Assembly: GCA_021790625.1 (NCBI GenBank)
Contig: JAJYGL010000013.1
Location: 1 to 30,504 of the forward strand
Source of the DNA: Pseudomonadota bacterium
Lineage (GTDB): Bacteria; Pseudomonadota; Gammaproteobacteria; Burkholderiales; Sulfuriferulaceae
DNA length: 30,504 nt
Reading direction: 5' to 3'
This document shows, piece after piece, positions 15,805 to 23,962 of this stretch. A program made the position numbers and the translations under genes. The notes beneath the pieces were generated by a model. The model saw nothing but the letters and a program-made list of their open reading frames with translations. It did no database searches and had not been told where the DNA came from. Positions within the stretch are counted from its first letter, which is position 1. Each line of letters starts with the position of its first letter.

Positions 15805-15918
15805 AGCCTGCAGATGGTTGTGTACCATCTCCCGCTTCTCCTCCCTGAGCGGGCGCCCTGGCATCTGGTCAGGGCATTTTGGCCTCGGTTATTCTTCCCC
15901 TTTTAACCGAGGTTTTTT
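15805..15918 (+). ncRNA. Candidate structured small RNA with anti-Shine-Dalgarno loops
   Basis: Three perfect hairpins lie back to back: AGATGGT/ACCATCT (812-818/824-830 of the 15-kb numbering, loop TGTGT), CCCGCT/AGCGGG (15831-15836/15848-15853, loop TCTCCTCCCTG) and GCCCTG/CAGGGC (15855-15860/15870-15875). A 7-nt linker then leads to an intrinsic terminator (15883-15912 plus T6). There is no open frame with a ribosome binding site. The loop of hairpin 2 contains CTCCTCCC and the terminator loop CTTCCCC, both complementary to purine-rich ribosome binding sites. This suggests a trans-acting regulator of translation. The 5' end is approximate. The 3' end is antisense to the last codons of engB. 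Confidence 0.65.
15883..15918 (+). terminator. Intrinsic terminator of the small RNA
   Basis: CCTCGGTT (15883-15890), a 14-nt pyrimidine-rich loop, AACCGAGG (15905-15912) and T6 (15913-15918). The T-run is only on the plus strand, so it cannot be the terminator of engB, whose stop codon (15903-15905) lies in the loop and first arm base. A plus-strand transcript must therefore exist upstream. Confidence 0.8.
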
Positions 15919-16574
15919 GTGCCCGCAAGATTCGTACACGCCGCATTGTCAATCGCATCAGCAGGCGTGTCAGCAAGCGCATCCGGGTTCAACCATGCCG
16001 TCAGAACGGCCTCGGCCTCTGCCGCCCCGCTTTTTTTCAAACTGGAGAACAATTGCACACTAAAGTGCGGAGACATCTGCTTGAGCGCCGCCCGAACCTG
16101 CCGCAAGGCTATCGCTGCCGCGCTGCGGCTGAGCTTGTCACTTTTGGTCAACAGGCAATGCACCGGCTTGCCAGTGGGCAAAAACCAGTTCAGCATTACC
16201 CGATCCAGTTCGGTCAATGGTCGACGGATATCCATGATCAGCACCACCCCTCGCAAGGGAACCCGCGTTTGCAGATAATCCCCCAGCAAACCACGCCAAT
16301 GGTCTTTGATGGCGCCAGGCACCTTGGCGTACCCATACCCGGGCAAATCGACCAGATAACGGCCATTTCTGAGTACGAAATAGTTGATGTGCTGCGTACG
16401 CCCTGGCGTCTTGCTGACAAAAGCCAGTCGGGTCTGATTGGCAAGCGTGTTAATAGCGCTGGATTTACCCGCGTTGGAACGTCCGGCAAAAGCGACTTCT
16501 CCCAAACTGTCTGCCGGCAGATCATTTAAGTGGTTCACTGTGACAAAAAATCGGGCGGATTGAGCAAAATTCAT
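15903..16574 (-). CDS. engB: Ribosome-assembly GTPase EngB (YihA/YsxC)
   Basis: This 223-residue TrmE-Era-EngA-EngB-family GTPase has G1 GRSNAGKSS, G3 DLPGYGYAKV, G4 TKSDK and a G5-like FSS, and a G2 region TPGRTQ. It acts in 50S ribosomal subunit assembly. The start MNFAQSARF at 16574 is chosen because AGGA lies upstream and it matches the length of known EngB N-termini; in-frame ATGs at 16601 and 16604 lack a site. It is divergent from cytochrome c4. The C-terminal 20 residues beyond the GTPase fold are poorly conserved in type and overlap the small RNA terminator. Confidence 0.94.
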   Translation of the reverse strand: MNFAQSARFFVTVNHLNDLPADSLGEVAFAGRSNAGKSSAINTLANQTRLAFVSKTPGRTQHINYFVLRNGRYLVDLPGYGYAKVPGAIKDHWRGLLGDYLQTRVPLRGVVLIMDIRRPLTELDRVMLNWFLPTGKPVHCLLTKSDKLSRSAAAIALRQVRAALKQMSPHFSVQLFSSLKKSGAAEAEAVLTAWLNPDALADTPADAIDNAACTNLAGTKNLG

Positions 16575-16671
16575 GAAAAATGTATCCTGATGTCGTTTCA
16601 TCACTGGCGTGAAAAATAAAATGCAGCTAGAATATTGGCTTTGGGCATATCTAAAGTAGAGGAGCTAACAA

Positions 16672-17316
16672 TTGAAGAATACCGTATTGAAAAATACCGT
16701 GGTGTTTGCAGCACTCGCAACTTTAACCGCATTCTCGCATGCATTTGCAGAGGATAGCATAGCCAAAGGCGATCCTGCCAAGGCTCAACAACTGGTTACG
16801 ACTGTGTGTGCTGCCTGTCATGGTGCGGATGGCAACAGCACCGCCTCCGACAAGCCAAAACTTGCCGGACAAGGCCAAGCATATCTTTACAAACAGCTTT
16901 CCGACTTCAAGTCCGGTAAACGTCAAAACGCCATTATGCAGGGAATCGTGGCCAGCAGCAACCTCACCCCTGACGACATGCAGAATCTCGCCGCTTATTT
17001 CGCTTCCCAGACCCCAAAACCTGGCGTCGCCAAAGACAAAGCGCTGGCCGAAGCAGGTCGAAAAGTATTCAAAGGCGGTGATCCAGGCAGCGGCGTACCC
17101 GCTTGCGCAGGCTGCCACGGCCCGACCGGCGCTGGCATTCCTGCCGAATTCCCGCGTCTGGCTGGCCAGCACGCTCTGTATGTCTATACGGAATTGAACA
17201 ACTTCCGCATGGGTCTGCGCACCAATGACGGCGGAAAAATGATGGAAACCATCGCTACCCGCATGACCGATCAAGAGATGAAAGAAGTTGCCGCCTACGT
17301 TTCCGGCCTGCAGTAA
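16672..17316 (+). CDS. Diheme cytochrome c4
   Basis: This 214-residue periplasmic protein has a signal peptide (cleaved near HAFA-E, residue 26) and two heme c sites, CAACHG (about residue 46) and CAGCHG (about 144). Distal Met candidates are in each half, as in two-domain cytochrome c4. It carries electrons between the bc1 complex and terminal oxidases or reductases. The start codon is TTG at 16672, supported by AGAGGAG at 16658-16664 with a 7-nt spacer; no ATG is available at a suitable place. A possible -10 TAGAAT lies at 16628-16633. It is followed by a terminator and then the system II cytochrome c biogenesis genes that would mature it. Confidence 0.94.
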   Translation: MKNTVLKNTVVFAALATLTAFSHAFAEDSIAKGDPAKAQQLVTTVCAACHGADGNSTASDKPKLAGQGQAYLYKQLSDFKSGKRQNAIMQGIVASSNLTPDDMQNLAAYFASQTPKPGVAKDKALAEAGRKVFKGGDPGSGVPACAGCHGPTGAGIPAEFPRLAGQHALYVYTELNNFRMGLRTNDGGKMMETIATRMTDQEMKEVAAYVSGLQ

Positions 17317-17368
17317 TCGCTCGACCATCGCTTTCGGTGCTCCCGTCAGCGATACTTTGCATCACAAC

Positions 17369-17403
17369 TAACCGGCCAGAAAATGGCCGGTTATGTTTTT
17401 TTT
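17369..17403 (+). terminator. Intrinsic terminator after cytochrome c4
   Basis: A perfect 10-bp stem TAACCGGCCA/TGGCCGGTTA (17369-17378/17384-17393) with a GAAAA loop is followed by T8 at 17396-17403. It separates cytochrome c4 from resB, so resB needs read-through or its own promoter; TACAAT at 17407-17412 could be a -10. Confidence 0.9.
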
Positions 17404-17460
17404 CGGTACAATGCCTGAATTCTGTCCCGACCCCATCTCCTATTCCGAGATTTTTGCAGC

Positions 17461-19446
17461 ATGACTCCAAGCACACCGACAAAATCATTGTATGAGCTAT
17501 TCAGCTCGATGCGATTCGCCATCAGCCTGTTCACATTATTGGCGATTGCTTCCGTTATTGGGACAGTACTGAAACAAAATCAGCCCTATACCGATTACAT
17601 CATCAAATTTGGCCAATTCTGGTTTACCACTTTTCGCTGGATGGGATTGTTCGACGTCTACCACACAGTATGGTTTGTCAGCATCCTGTTCTTTCTGATA
17701 CTCTCCACGGGCACCTGCATCTATCGCAATTTGCCCGGCATCTTGCGTGACATGCGCAGTTTCCGTGCAGAAGCCAGCGAACAGTCGCTACGCCACTTCC
17801 ACCACCAGGCTGAATTTTTCGGCACCATACCCTCCACACACGCGCTGGAACAATACCTGACGCAAAATGGTTATGCCTTTCGTGAGCGCCCACTCAATGG
17901 TGGCACCTTGCTGGCTGCCAAACGCGGCAATCTGAATCGACTGGGCTATCTATTCACCCACAGCGCCATCATTTTCATCTGCATTGGCGGCCTCATCGAC
18001 GGCAACCTTCCCTTGAAGGTTGAACAGGCCATGGGGTTAAAACACATTGAAACCCGTGACATCCCGGAAAGCGAAGTCCCCGCCATCAGTCGTCTGTCCA
18101 GCAGCAACCTGTCCTTTCGCGGCAATGTGACGTTACCGGAAAATGATAGCGCCGATGTGGTATTCCTGAATGTCGCTGACGGATATCTGGTACAGGAACT
18201 TCCCTTTCGCATCGCCCTGAAAAAATTTCACATCGAACATTACTCTACCGGGCAACCCAAAACCTTTGCCAGTGACGTCGTCCTGCTAGACAAAAAAACC
18301 GGCCAGCCTATCTTGTCCCGCACCATCAAAGTCAACCACCCACTCATTTATGATGGTATTGCCATTTATCAATCCAGTTTCGGTGATGGTGGCACGCATC
18401 TGGCGCTAAGTGTATGGAATCTCAACGGCCCACAGGCTACCGCCATGCCACTGACCGGCAATATCCACGACAACACCAGCATTCAGGTCAATCAACAAAC
18501 GTTACGACTGGAATTCAAAGATTTCCATCCTTTCAATATTGAGAGCATCGGCGCGGACACAACACCCACCAACCTGGGTGGCAATGCCGTTGCCGACCAT
18601 AAAAACCTGCGTAATGCTGGCCCTAGCTTCGAATACAAAATCCGCTTTGCCGACGGGCAAGCGCTTGAATACGACAACTACATGCTTCCCGTCCTGATCG
18701 ATAACCGCTGGTTCATGGTGACCGGCATGCGTGACATGCCCAACAAGCCCTACCACTACCTGCGCCTGCCGCTAGATCCGCAATCCAGCCTGGATGGCTT
18801 CATGCGCCTGCGCGCAGCGCTCATGAATCCGGACATGTACCCACAGATCGCACAAAATTTTGCCCGTAGCGTCTTGCCGGACAGTCAACCTGACGAACAA
18901 AAAAAGCTGGAAACCAGCACCATCAAAGAACTCGCCATGTTTGCCCACGGTGGTTACCCCGCCATCTCCGACTTTATCGAACACAACATCCCCGCCAATC
19001 AGCGTGATCAGGCGGCGCAGGCCTACCTGAAAATTCTCGAACTCTCCGCCTGGCAGGCCTATACCATGGTAGAAGCGCAGGCACACCAACCCGCACCGGT
19101 TCAGAATGATACGACAGGCTGGTTTCTGCGTGACAGCCTGAATGCCATCAATGACATCCAGTTTTATGGCGCCCCCATTTATCTGCAACTTGACCATTTT
19201 AATCAGGTACAATCATCCGGTCTGCAATTGACGCGCTCACCTGGTAAAAACCTGGTTTATTTTGGCTCGATGCTTCTGGTATTGGGTGTCTTTACCATGT
19301 TTTTTATTCAGGAACGTCGTCTATGGTTGCTGGTCAAACCCGGCGAACTGCTCCTTACCATGTCCAGCAATCGCCAAACCTTCGATTTCGAGAATGAATT
19401 TTCACGCCATCGGCAAGCCATTGCCAAACTAATACAGGAAAATTGA
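17461..19446 (+). CDS. resB: ResB/CcsB, cytochrome c biogenesis protein (system II)
   Basis: This 661-residue membrane protein has the ResB layout. Two N-terminal helices (about 15-40 and 65-90, SMRFAISLFTLLAIASVIGT) and a third near 160-185 precede a large periplasmic domain of about 420 residues. A final helix (about 600-620, LVYFGSMLLVLGVFTMFF) is followed by a cytoplasmic tail. With CcsA it forms the heme exporter and cytochrome c synthase that attaches heme to CxxCH motifs, such as those of the adjacent cytochrome c4. It starts at the ATG at 17461 with a weak site, and ccsA starts 1 nt after its stop codon. Confidence 0.94.
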   Translation: MTPSTPTKSLYELFSSMRFAISLFTLLAIASVIGTVLKQNQPYTDYIIKFGQFWFTTFRWMGLFDVYHTVWFVSILFFLILSTGTCIYRNLPGILRDMRSFRAEASEQSLRHFHHQAEFFGTIPSTHALEQYLTQNGYAFRERPLNGGTLLAAKRGNLNRLGYLFTHSAIIFICIGGLIDGNLPLKVEQAMGLKHIETRDIPESEVPAISRLSSSNLSFRGNVTLPENDSADVVFLNVADGYLVQELPFRIALKKFHIEHYSTGQPKTFASDVVLLDKKTGQPILSRTIKVNHPLIYDGIAIYQSSFGDGGTHLALSVWNLNGPQATAMPLTGNIHDNTSIQVNQQTLRLEFKDFHPFNIESIGADTTPTNLGGNAVADHKNLRNAGPSFEYKIRFADGQALEYDNYMLPVLIDNRWFMVTGMRDMPNKPYHYLRLPLDPQSSLDGFMRLRAALMNPDMYPQIAQNFARSVLPDSQPDEQKKLETSTIKELAMFAHGGYPAISDFIEHNIPANQRDQAAQAYLKILELSAWQAYTMVEAQAHQPAPVQNDTTGWFLRDSLNAINDIQFYGAPIYLQLDHFNQVQSSGLQLTRSPGKNLVYFGSMLLVLGVFTMFFIQERRLWLLVKPGELLLTMSSNRQTFDFENEFSRHRQAIAKLIQEN

Positions 19447-19447
19447 C

Positions 19448-20590
19448 ATGACCACAGCACACGCATTGTCCCGTCAGAATTTTTTGTCCAGCCTGAGTAT
19501 TTTCGATTGGTTATACGCCGCACTGTTATGGACCGGCGCGCTTTATGCCTTCACCAAATATGGGCATTACATGGATGTCTATGAAAAAGGGTTTTTATTC
19601 GGCGCAGCAGCCGTCTTCTCTGCGCTGGGCTGGTTATGGAAACCCATCCGCGTCCTGCTGTTGACTGTTGCCGGAGTAAGTCTGTTCGGCATCGTTGACT
19701 ATCAGGGCGACCTTGCGCGCGCCAATCACGCTTTTTTCCTCAAATATCTGCTCGCCAGCCAGTCCGCCATCATGTGGATGAGCACCCTGTTCATCCTTGC
19801 TACCCTGACCTATTGGCTGGCGCTAGCCATGCGCTCGCAATTTGCAGAAAAGGTTGGCAGCGCACTGACCTGGAGCGCCGTTGCCATGGGACTCATCGGC
19901 CTGATGGTACGCTGGTATGAATCCTACCTCATCAGCCCGGATGTCGGCCATATCCCCATTTCCAATCTGTATGAAGTCTTCATTCTGTTTTCCATCATCA
20001 CCTCTTTGTTGTATCTGTACTATGAAACCCGTTACAACAACCGCAGCCTCGGCGCCTTTGTGTTACCGCTTATCTCGGCAGCCGTCGGTTTTCTGCTCTG
20101 GTATGCCATCGATCGCCACGCGCAAGACATCCAGCCACTGGTTCCAGCCCTGCAATCCTACTGGATGAAACTGCACGTACCCGCCAATTTCATCGGCTAT
20201 GGTTCCTTCTCGCTCTCCGCCATGGTGGCCGTTGCCTGGCTACTCGCTGACCGTGGCATCCTTGCCTCACGCCTGCCCACGCTGGATGTTCTGGACGACC
20301 TGATGTACAAATCCATCGCTGTCGGTTTCGGCTTCTTCACCATCGCAACCATTCTGGGTGCGATGTGGGCAGCAGAAGCCTGGGGCGGCTATTGGTCGTG
20401 GGATCCGAAAGAAACCTGGGCACTCATCGTCTGGCTCAATTATGCTGCCTGGCTGCATATCCGCCTGGTCAAGGGTCTGCGTGGCGCGTTTCTGGCGTGG
20501 TGGGCAGTCATTGGCTTGTTTGTTACCGTATTTGCCTTCCTGGGCGTCAACATGTTCCTGTCTGGCCTGCATTCCTACGGCACGCTCTAA
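19448..20590 (+). CDS. ccsA: CcsA, cytochrome c synthase subunit with WWD motif
   Basis: This 380-residue polytopic protein has the heme-handling WWD signature WGGYWSWDPKET at about residues 312-323 and flanking conserved His residues in helices, as in CcsA/CycK/CcmF. It ends in GVNMFLSGLHSYG, typical of CcsA. It presents heme to apocytochromes on the periplasmic side together with ResB. The N-terminal extension before the core is longer than in minimal CcsA proteins. Its TAA stop codon coincides with the start of a degenerate dispersed-repeat copy. Confidence 0.94.
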   Translation: MTTAHALSRQNFLSSLSIFDWLYAALLWTGALYAFTKYGHYMDVYEKGFLFGAAAVFSALGWLWKPIRVLLLTVAGVSLFGIVDYQGDLARANHAFFLKYLLASQSAIMWMSTLFILATLTYWLALAMRSQFAEKVGSALTWSAVAMGLIGLMVRWYESYLISPDVGHIPISNLYEVFILFSIITSLLYLYYETRYNNRSLGAFVLPLISAAVGFLLWYAIDRHAQDIQPLVPALQSYWMKLHVPANFIGYGSFSLSAMVAVAWLLADRGILASRLPTLDVLDDLMYKSIAVGFGFFTIATILGAMWAAEAWGGYWSWDPKETWALIVWLNYAAWLHIRLVKGLRGAFLAWWAVIGLFVTVFAFLGVNMFLSGLHSYGTL

Positions 20591-20604
20591 CGCTGCTTTA
20601 TCCC
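20589..20604 (+). repeat. Degenerate dispersed-repeat copy G
   Basis: AACGCTGCTTTATCCC matches the AACGCTGATTTATTCC part of the dispersed repeat at 14 of 16 positions and begins within the ccsA stop codon. Alone it would be weak; its position at a stop codon, like other copies, supports it. Confidence 0.4.
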
Positions 20605-20616
20605 GCCATGCAACGC

Positions 20617-20647
20617 CATCCGGCAAGGCCACCAACTTTGCCGGATG
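20617..20647 (+). other. Strong hairpin after ccsA
   Basis: The 10-bp inverted repeat CATCCGGCAA/TTGCCGGATG lies 26 nt after the ccsA stop codon and has an 11-nt loop. No T-run follows, so it is a possible 3'-end stabiliser rather than a clear intrinsic terminator. Confidence 0.5.
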
Positions 20648-20682
20648 CTGCATCAGCCCCGCCAATTCTTTGTCAAGACAGC

Positions 20683-20711
20683 TTGTCACACTGATCGGCA
20701 AAGCGCATAAT
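20683..20711 (+). promoter_or_regulatory. Sigma-70 promoter of the GGDEF/EAL gene
   Basis: TTGTCA (20683-20688), a 17-nt spacer and CATAAT (20706-20711) match consensus at five of six positions each. The expected start near 20718 leaves a leader of about 25 nt to the ATG at 20743. Confidence 0.65.
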
Positions 20712-20742
20712 TGTCCAAATAAAAACAACACCATTCGTTGCC

Positions 20743-23256
20743 ATGTGCGCCATCCGACATCACCTTGCCACGACCGTTGACCCCGCCTGTCAGCAGCGTG
20801 TTGTTCAAGCGTTGGAGGAGAGCGAAGCGCGCTACCGGCAGTTTTTTGAAGCCAATGTTGCCGTCAAACTGATCATCGATCCGACAAACGGACTCATCGT
20901 CGATGCCAATCGTGCCGCCATCGCATTTTATGGCTACACACGCGAGCAACTGCTCGCGATGCATATCGAAGACATCAATATCCTGCCAAAAGCAGAAATA
21001 CAGCATGAGATGGCGCTGGCTAAAACCGAACAACGCAAAATTTTTAATTTTCGCCATCGACTGGCCTCCGGCGAGATTCGGGATGTCGAAGTCCATTCCG
21101 GCCCGATGACCGTGCAGCACAAAGAGTTGCTGTGTTCCATCATACATGACATCAGCGCGCGCAAGCGTGCTGAAGCGCAGTTACAACTCGCCGCCAAGGT
21201 ATTTGAGAACAGTCAGGAAGGTATCCTTATCACATCGGCAGACAACCTGATTGTCGACACCAATCCAGCCTTTAGCCGCATTACTGGATATACACGCGCT
21301 GAAACGCTGGGGAAAAACCCACGCCTGCTCTCGTCAGGTCATCAGGATGCCGCCTTTTACGCACAAATGTGGCACAGCCTGCACAGTCAGGACGGTTGGC
21401 GCGGGGAAATCTGGAATCGCCGCAAAAACGGCGAGGTTTACGCCGAAGTCTTGTCCTTGTCTGCCATTCGTGATGTAAATGGCGCAATCCAGAATTATGT
21501 GGCGGTCTTTTCCGATGTCAGCGCATACAAAAAACTGGAAGCCGAATTACAGCACATTGCTTACTATGACACACTGACCGATATCCCTAACCGCCGTTTG
21601 CTGACCGACCGTCTGAAACAGGCCATCGCGCGCAGCCAACGTACACAACGCCCGGTCGCCATCTGTTATCTGGATCTGGATGGCTTCAAACAAATCAACG
21701 ACCAGATGGGGCACAATGCCGGTGATATATTGCTGGTCAATCTGACAACACGACTCAAGAAACTGTTGCGCGATCACGACACCATCGCCCGCATGGGTGG
21801 GGATGAGTTTGTCATCCTGCTCACCGAACTCAACCACGCGGAAGAACTGCACCCCATCATTACGCGGATTCTGAAAGCCACCACGCAATCCTTGTACATC
21901 AACGAAACGCCCGTTCAGATTTCCGCCAGCATCGGCATCACATTGAGCCCTCCTGACATCCCGGACAGTGATACTTTGCTGCAACATGCTGATCAAGCCA
22001 TGTACCGTGCCAAAGAAAATGGCAAAAATGGTTACTGGTTATTTAACCCCGATGATGATCAGCGATTGCGTCGCCGCAATGACCGTTTGGAACGCGTTGA
22101 GCAAGCGCTGCAACAACATGAATTTGTCTTGTATTACCAACCAAAAATCGACCTCGTCAACCGCGAGTTCATCGGTGTAGAAGCATTGATTCGCTGGCAG
22201 CACCCACAGTCCGGACTACTCTCTCCCAGCGCTTTTCTGCCCGACCTGCTAAATCACCCGCTTGATAACACCTTGGGGGAATGGGTCATTCGTGAGGCGC
22301 TGACGCAAATGCGTGCCTGGCAACAAGCCGGCTTTACCATTCCAGTCAGCATCAACATTAGCGCTCTCCATTTGCTGCACCCGGATTTTACCGATTATCT
22401 CGCTGCGTTATTGAAAGAATTTTCTGATATTCCCCCTTCCCATCTTGAGCTGGAAATTCTGGAAACCGTCGCCCTTACCGATTTGGGCGAAGCAAGTCAG
22501 GTTCTGCGCCGCTGCCACGACCTTGGTACTCGGATTTCACTGGATGATTTTGGTACCGGCTATTCTTCGCTGGCATATTTTCGCAACCTGCCTGTTGATA
22601 CCATCAAGATAGACCGCGGTTTCGTTGCCAACATGCTCAATAGCATCAATGATCTCAACCTGGTAGAAAGCATCATCAAACTGGGACATTCTTTCAATCG
22701 TCGGGTCATCGCCGAAGGCATGGAAACGCTGGAACATGGCGCTCTACTCGTACTTACCGGTTGCCGCCTGTGTCAGGGTTATGGCATCGCCTACCCGATG
22801 CCCGCCAGCGCCCTGCCAGTTTGGGTAAGCAGCCTGCGTGCCGACAAAAATCAAGGGCTTTCCAACCATGACCTGCCGATGATACTTGCCGCGCAAAGTC
22901 ACCGGCGCTGGTTCAACCGGATCATTGAAAAAATCAACAATCCCGACCCGACTGACCAGCCAGAATCAGATACCCGACACTGCCTGCTGGGGCGCTGGTA
23001 TAACTGTCAAGGCAAGTCGCACTATGGCGCGTGGCTGGAATTTCAGGCCATTGCACCCTTACACAAACAGATACACCAAGTTGCCGATGAATTGTTTCAT
23101 CTGGTAAAACAACACCGTCACGCCGAAGTGCGCGACCAATTGCCCCTATTACAAGACCTGCATATCAAACTGCTCAGCCAATTTGCTGCCCTCATCAAAC
23201 GCATTGCACAGCAGCCAATTTCTACCGCGCCGGCAATCGACAAAGCAAAAGGGTAG
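20743..23256 (+). CDS. PAS-PAS-GGDEF-EAL-CZB cyclic-di-GMP protein
   Basis: This 837-residue cytoplasmic protein has no membrane helices. PAS 1 is at about 20-130 and PAS 2 at about 145-265 (GYTRAETLGKNPRLL). The GGDEF domain (about 275-435) has an intact RMGGDEF near residue 352. The EAL domain (about 450-690) has VEALIRW, NISA, LEILET, DDFGTGYSSL, IKIDRGFV and VIAEGMET. A C-terminal four-helix part (about 705-825) carries His in SHRRWF, CLLGRW and HKQIH, the Cys/His zinc pattern of CZB domains. The motifs permit both synthesis and breakdown of c-di-GMP. Zinc or redox sensing by CZB is inferred. The ATG has a good promoter but a poor ribosome binding site, so the start is moderately certain. 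Confidence 0.9.
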   Translation: MCAIRHHLATTVDPACQQRVVQALEESEARYRQFFEANVAVKLIIDPTNGLIVDANRAAIAFYGYTREQLLAMHIEDINILPKAEIQHEMALAKTEQRKIFNFRHRLASGEIRDVEVHSGPMTVQHKELLCSIIHDISARKRAEAQLQLAAKVFENSQEGILITSADNLIVDTNPAFSRITGYTRAETLGKNPRLLSSGHQDAAFYAQMWHSLHSQDGWRGEIWNRRKNGEVYAEVLSLSAIRDVNGAIQNYVAVFSDVSAYKKLEAELQHIAYYDTLTDIPNRRLLTDRLKQAIARSQRTQRPVAICYLDLDGFKQINDQMGHNAGDILLVNLTTRLKKLLRDHDTIARMGGDEFVILLTELNHAEELHPIITRILKATTQSLYINETPVQISASIGITLSPPDIPDSDTLLQHADQAMYRAKENGKNGYWLFNPDDDQRLRRRNDRLERVEQALQQHEFVLYYQPKIDLVNREFIGVEALIRWQHPQSGLLSPSAFLPDLLNHPLDNTLGEWVIREALTQMRAWQQAGFTIPVSINISALHLLHPDFTDYLAALLKEFSDIPPSHLELEILETVALTDLGEASQVLRRCHDLGTRISLDDFGTGYSSLAYFRNLPVDTIKIDRGFVANMLNSINDLNLVESIIKLGHSFNRRVIAEGMETLEHGALLVLTGCRLCQGYGIAYPMPASALPVWVSSLRADKNQGLSNHDLPMILAAQSHRRWFNRIIEKINNPDPTDQPESDTRHCLLGRWYNCQGKSHYGAWLEFQAIAPLHKQIHQVADELFHLVKQHRHAEVRDQLPLLQDLHIKLLSQFAALIKRIAQQPISTAPAIDKAKG

Positions 23257-23268
23257 CAATTACTTCGA

Positions 23269-23327
23269 GAAACGCTGATCTATTCCTCCAGCAAGGTAAG
23301 AGGATGACCGCGTCGGCTGTGGTGTGG
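23269..23327 (+). repeat. Dispersed repeat copy C
   Basis: GAAACGCTGATCTATTCC (23269-23286) begins 12 nt after the stop codon of the GGDEF/EAL gene. After a 17-nt insert, ATGACCGCGTCGGCTGTGG (from 23304) resembles the second half of the copies at 12970 and 29853. Confidence 0.6.
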
Positions 23328-23389
23328 TTCTCGCTGCAGGTCGTTGCTTTTGTGTTAGAATCAAAAAAGATTGATTAAAGGAGAGCAAC

Positions 23390-23539
23390 ATGAGCCTATC
23401 AGCCGGTGTTATTCTTTCGGCCGGTTTTTTGATTGTCTCATCAATAACCTTCGCTGCTTTCGCTATTTATATGGCAGCGAAGAATCCCGAAGATTTTTAT
23501 AAATCCAGGGAGAGTTTTCATCGTCGAAAGGTGAAATGA
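23390..23539 (+). CDS. Tiny membrane protein 1 (49 aa)
   Basis: This protein is MSLSAGVILSAGFLIVSSIT and continues for 49 residues. AAAGGAG at 23377-23383 with a 6-nt spacer is an excellent ribosome binding site. It has one membrane helix (about 5-29) and a polar, net-basic tail (YMAAKNPEDFYKSRESFHRRKVK read from residue 27 in two parts: YMAAKNPEDFY, then KSRESFHRRKVK). TAGAAT at 23356-23361 may be the -10. It has its own terminator at 23565-23597. The family is not recognised. It could be a small accessory subunit or membrane-acting peptide. Confidence 0.7.
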   Translation: MSLSAGVILSAGFLIVSSITFAAFAIYMAAKNPEDFYKSRESFHRRKVK

Positions 23540-23564
23540 AAAAATGATTTTTCACCAGCAAGCC

Positions 23565-23597
23565 AAAGCCCTGACAGATTTTGTTGGGGCTTTTTTT
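23565..23597 (+). terminator. Intrinsic terminator after tiny membrane protein 1
   Basis: AAAGCCC (23565-23571) pairs with GGGCTTT (23587-23593) around a 15-nt loop and runs into T7 (23591-23597). It ends the transcript of the 49-residue protein gene 26 nt after its stop codon. Confidence 0.8.
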
Positions 23598-23609
23598 CGC
23601 CCAAAATTT
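23592..23609 (+). repeat. 18-bp direct repeat, left copy
   Basis: TTTTTTCGCCCAAAATTT occurs here and again, identical, at 24115-24132. The two copies bracket the two small genes at 23732-24071. An inverted part-copy (TTTTGGGCG) lies near 23655-23663. Confidence 0.7.
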
Positions 23610-23668
23610 ATGGGTTGGTGCAAAACCATTTACTGTTGAACTTGTTTCTTGCCTTTTTGGGCGCACTT

Positions 23669-23709
23669 AAACCCATTTTTTCTCAAATTTTGAGAGAATT
23701 TTAGGGTTT
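23669..23709 (+). promoter_or_regulatory. AT-rich hairpin in the leader of tiny protein 2
   Basis: AAACCC (23669-23674) pairs with GGGTTT (23704-23709), and inside it TCTCAAA-T-TTTGAGA (23681-23695) is a perfect palindrome. The structure ends 12 nt before the GTGGAG ribosome binding site and 23 nt before the ATG at 23732. A short TTTCTT run follows. It could be a terminator-attenuator or a translation-control element. Confidence 0.45.
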
Positions 23710-23731
23710 TTCTTAATTTCGTGGAGATCGA

Positions 23732-23962
23732 ATGAAAATAAATGATGTGGTAGCAAAAATCATTATCTCCGTAGCTGAGGAGATTAAAAAACTGGCGACT
23801 TTTGGTAGTGCAATTGTTGCTTTTTTTATGGATGGATCGTTGTCCTTTAACAAAGGATCAACAATTGTTGTTGTAGCGATCTTCTGGATATTTATTCAGG
23901 CGTTGGCTCATGGTATTATGGCCTATGGCTTGGCCTTAACAAAGGAGAACGAAGATGACTGA
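23732..23962 (+). CDS. Tiny membrane protein 2 (76 aa)
   Basis: This protein begins MKINDVVAKIIISVAEEIKK, an amphipathic helix, followed by a hydrophobic stretch (LATFGSAIVAFFM, about 21-33). A short polar turn leads to a long membrane helix (about 43-69, STIVVVAIFWIFIQALAHGI and on) and an acidic tail KENEDD. GTGGAG precedes the ATG by 5 nt. The stop codon overlaps the start of the next gene by 8 nt (ATGACTGA), showing coupling. No family is recognised. AT content is well above that of flanking housekeeping genes. Confidence 0.75.
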   Translation: MKINDVVAKIIISVAEEIKKLATFGSAIVAFFMDGSLSFNKGSTIVVVAIFWIFIQALAHGIMAYGLALTKENEDD

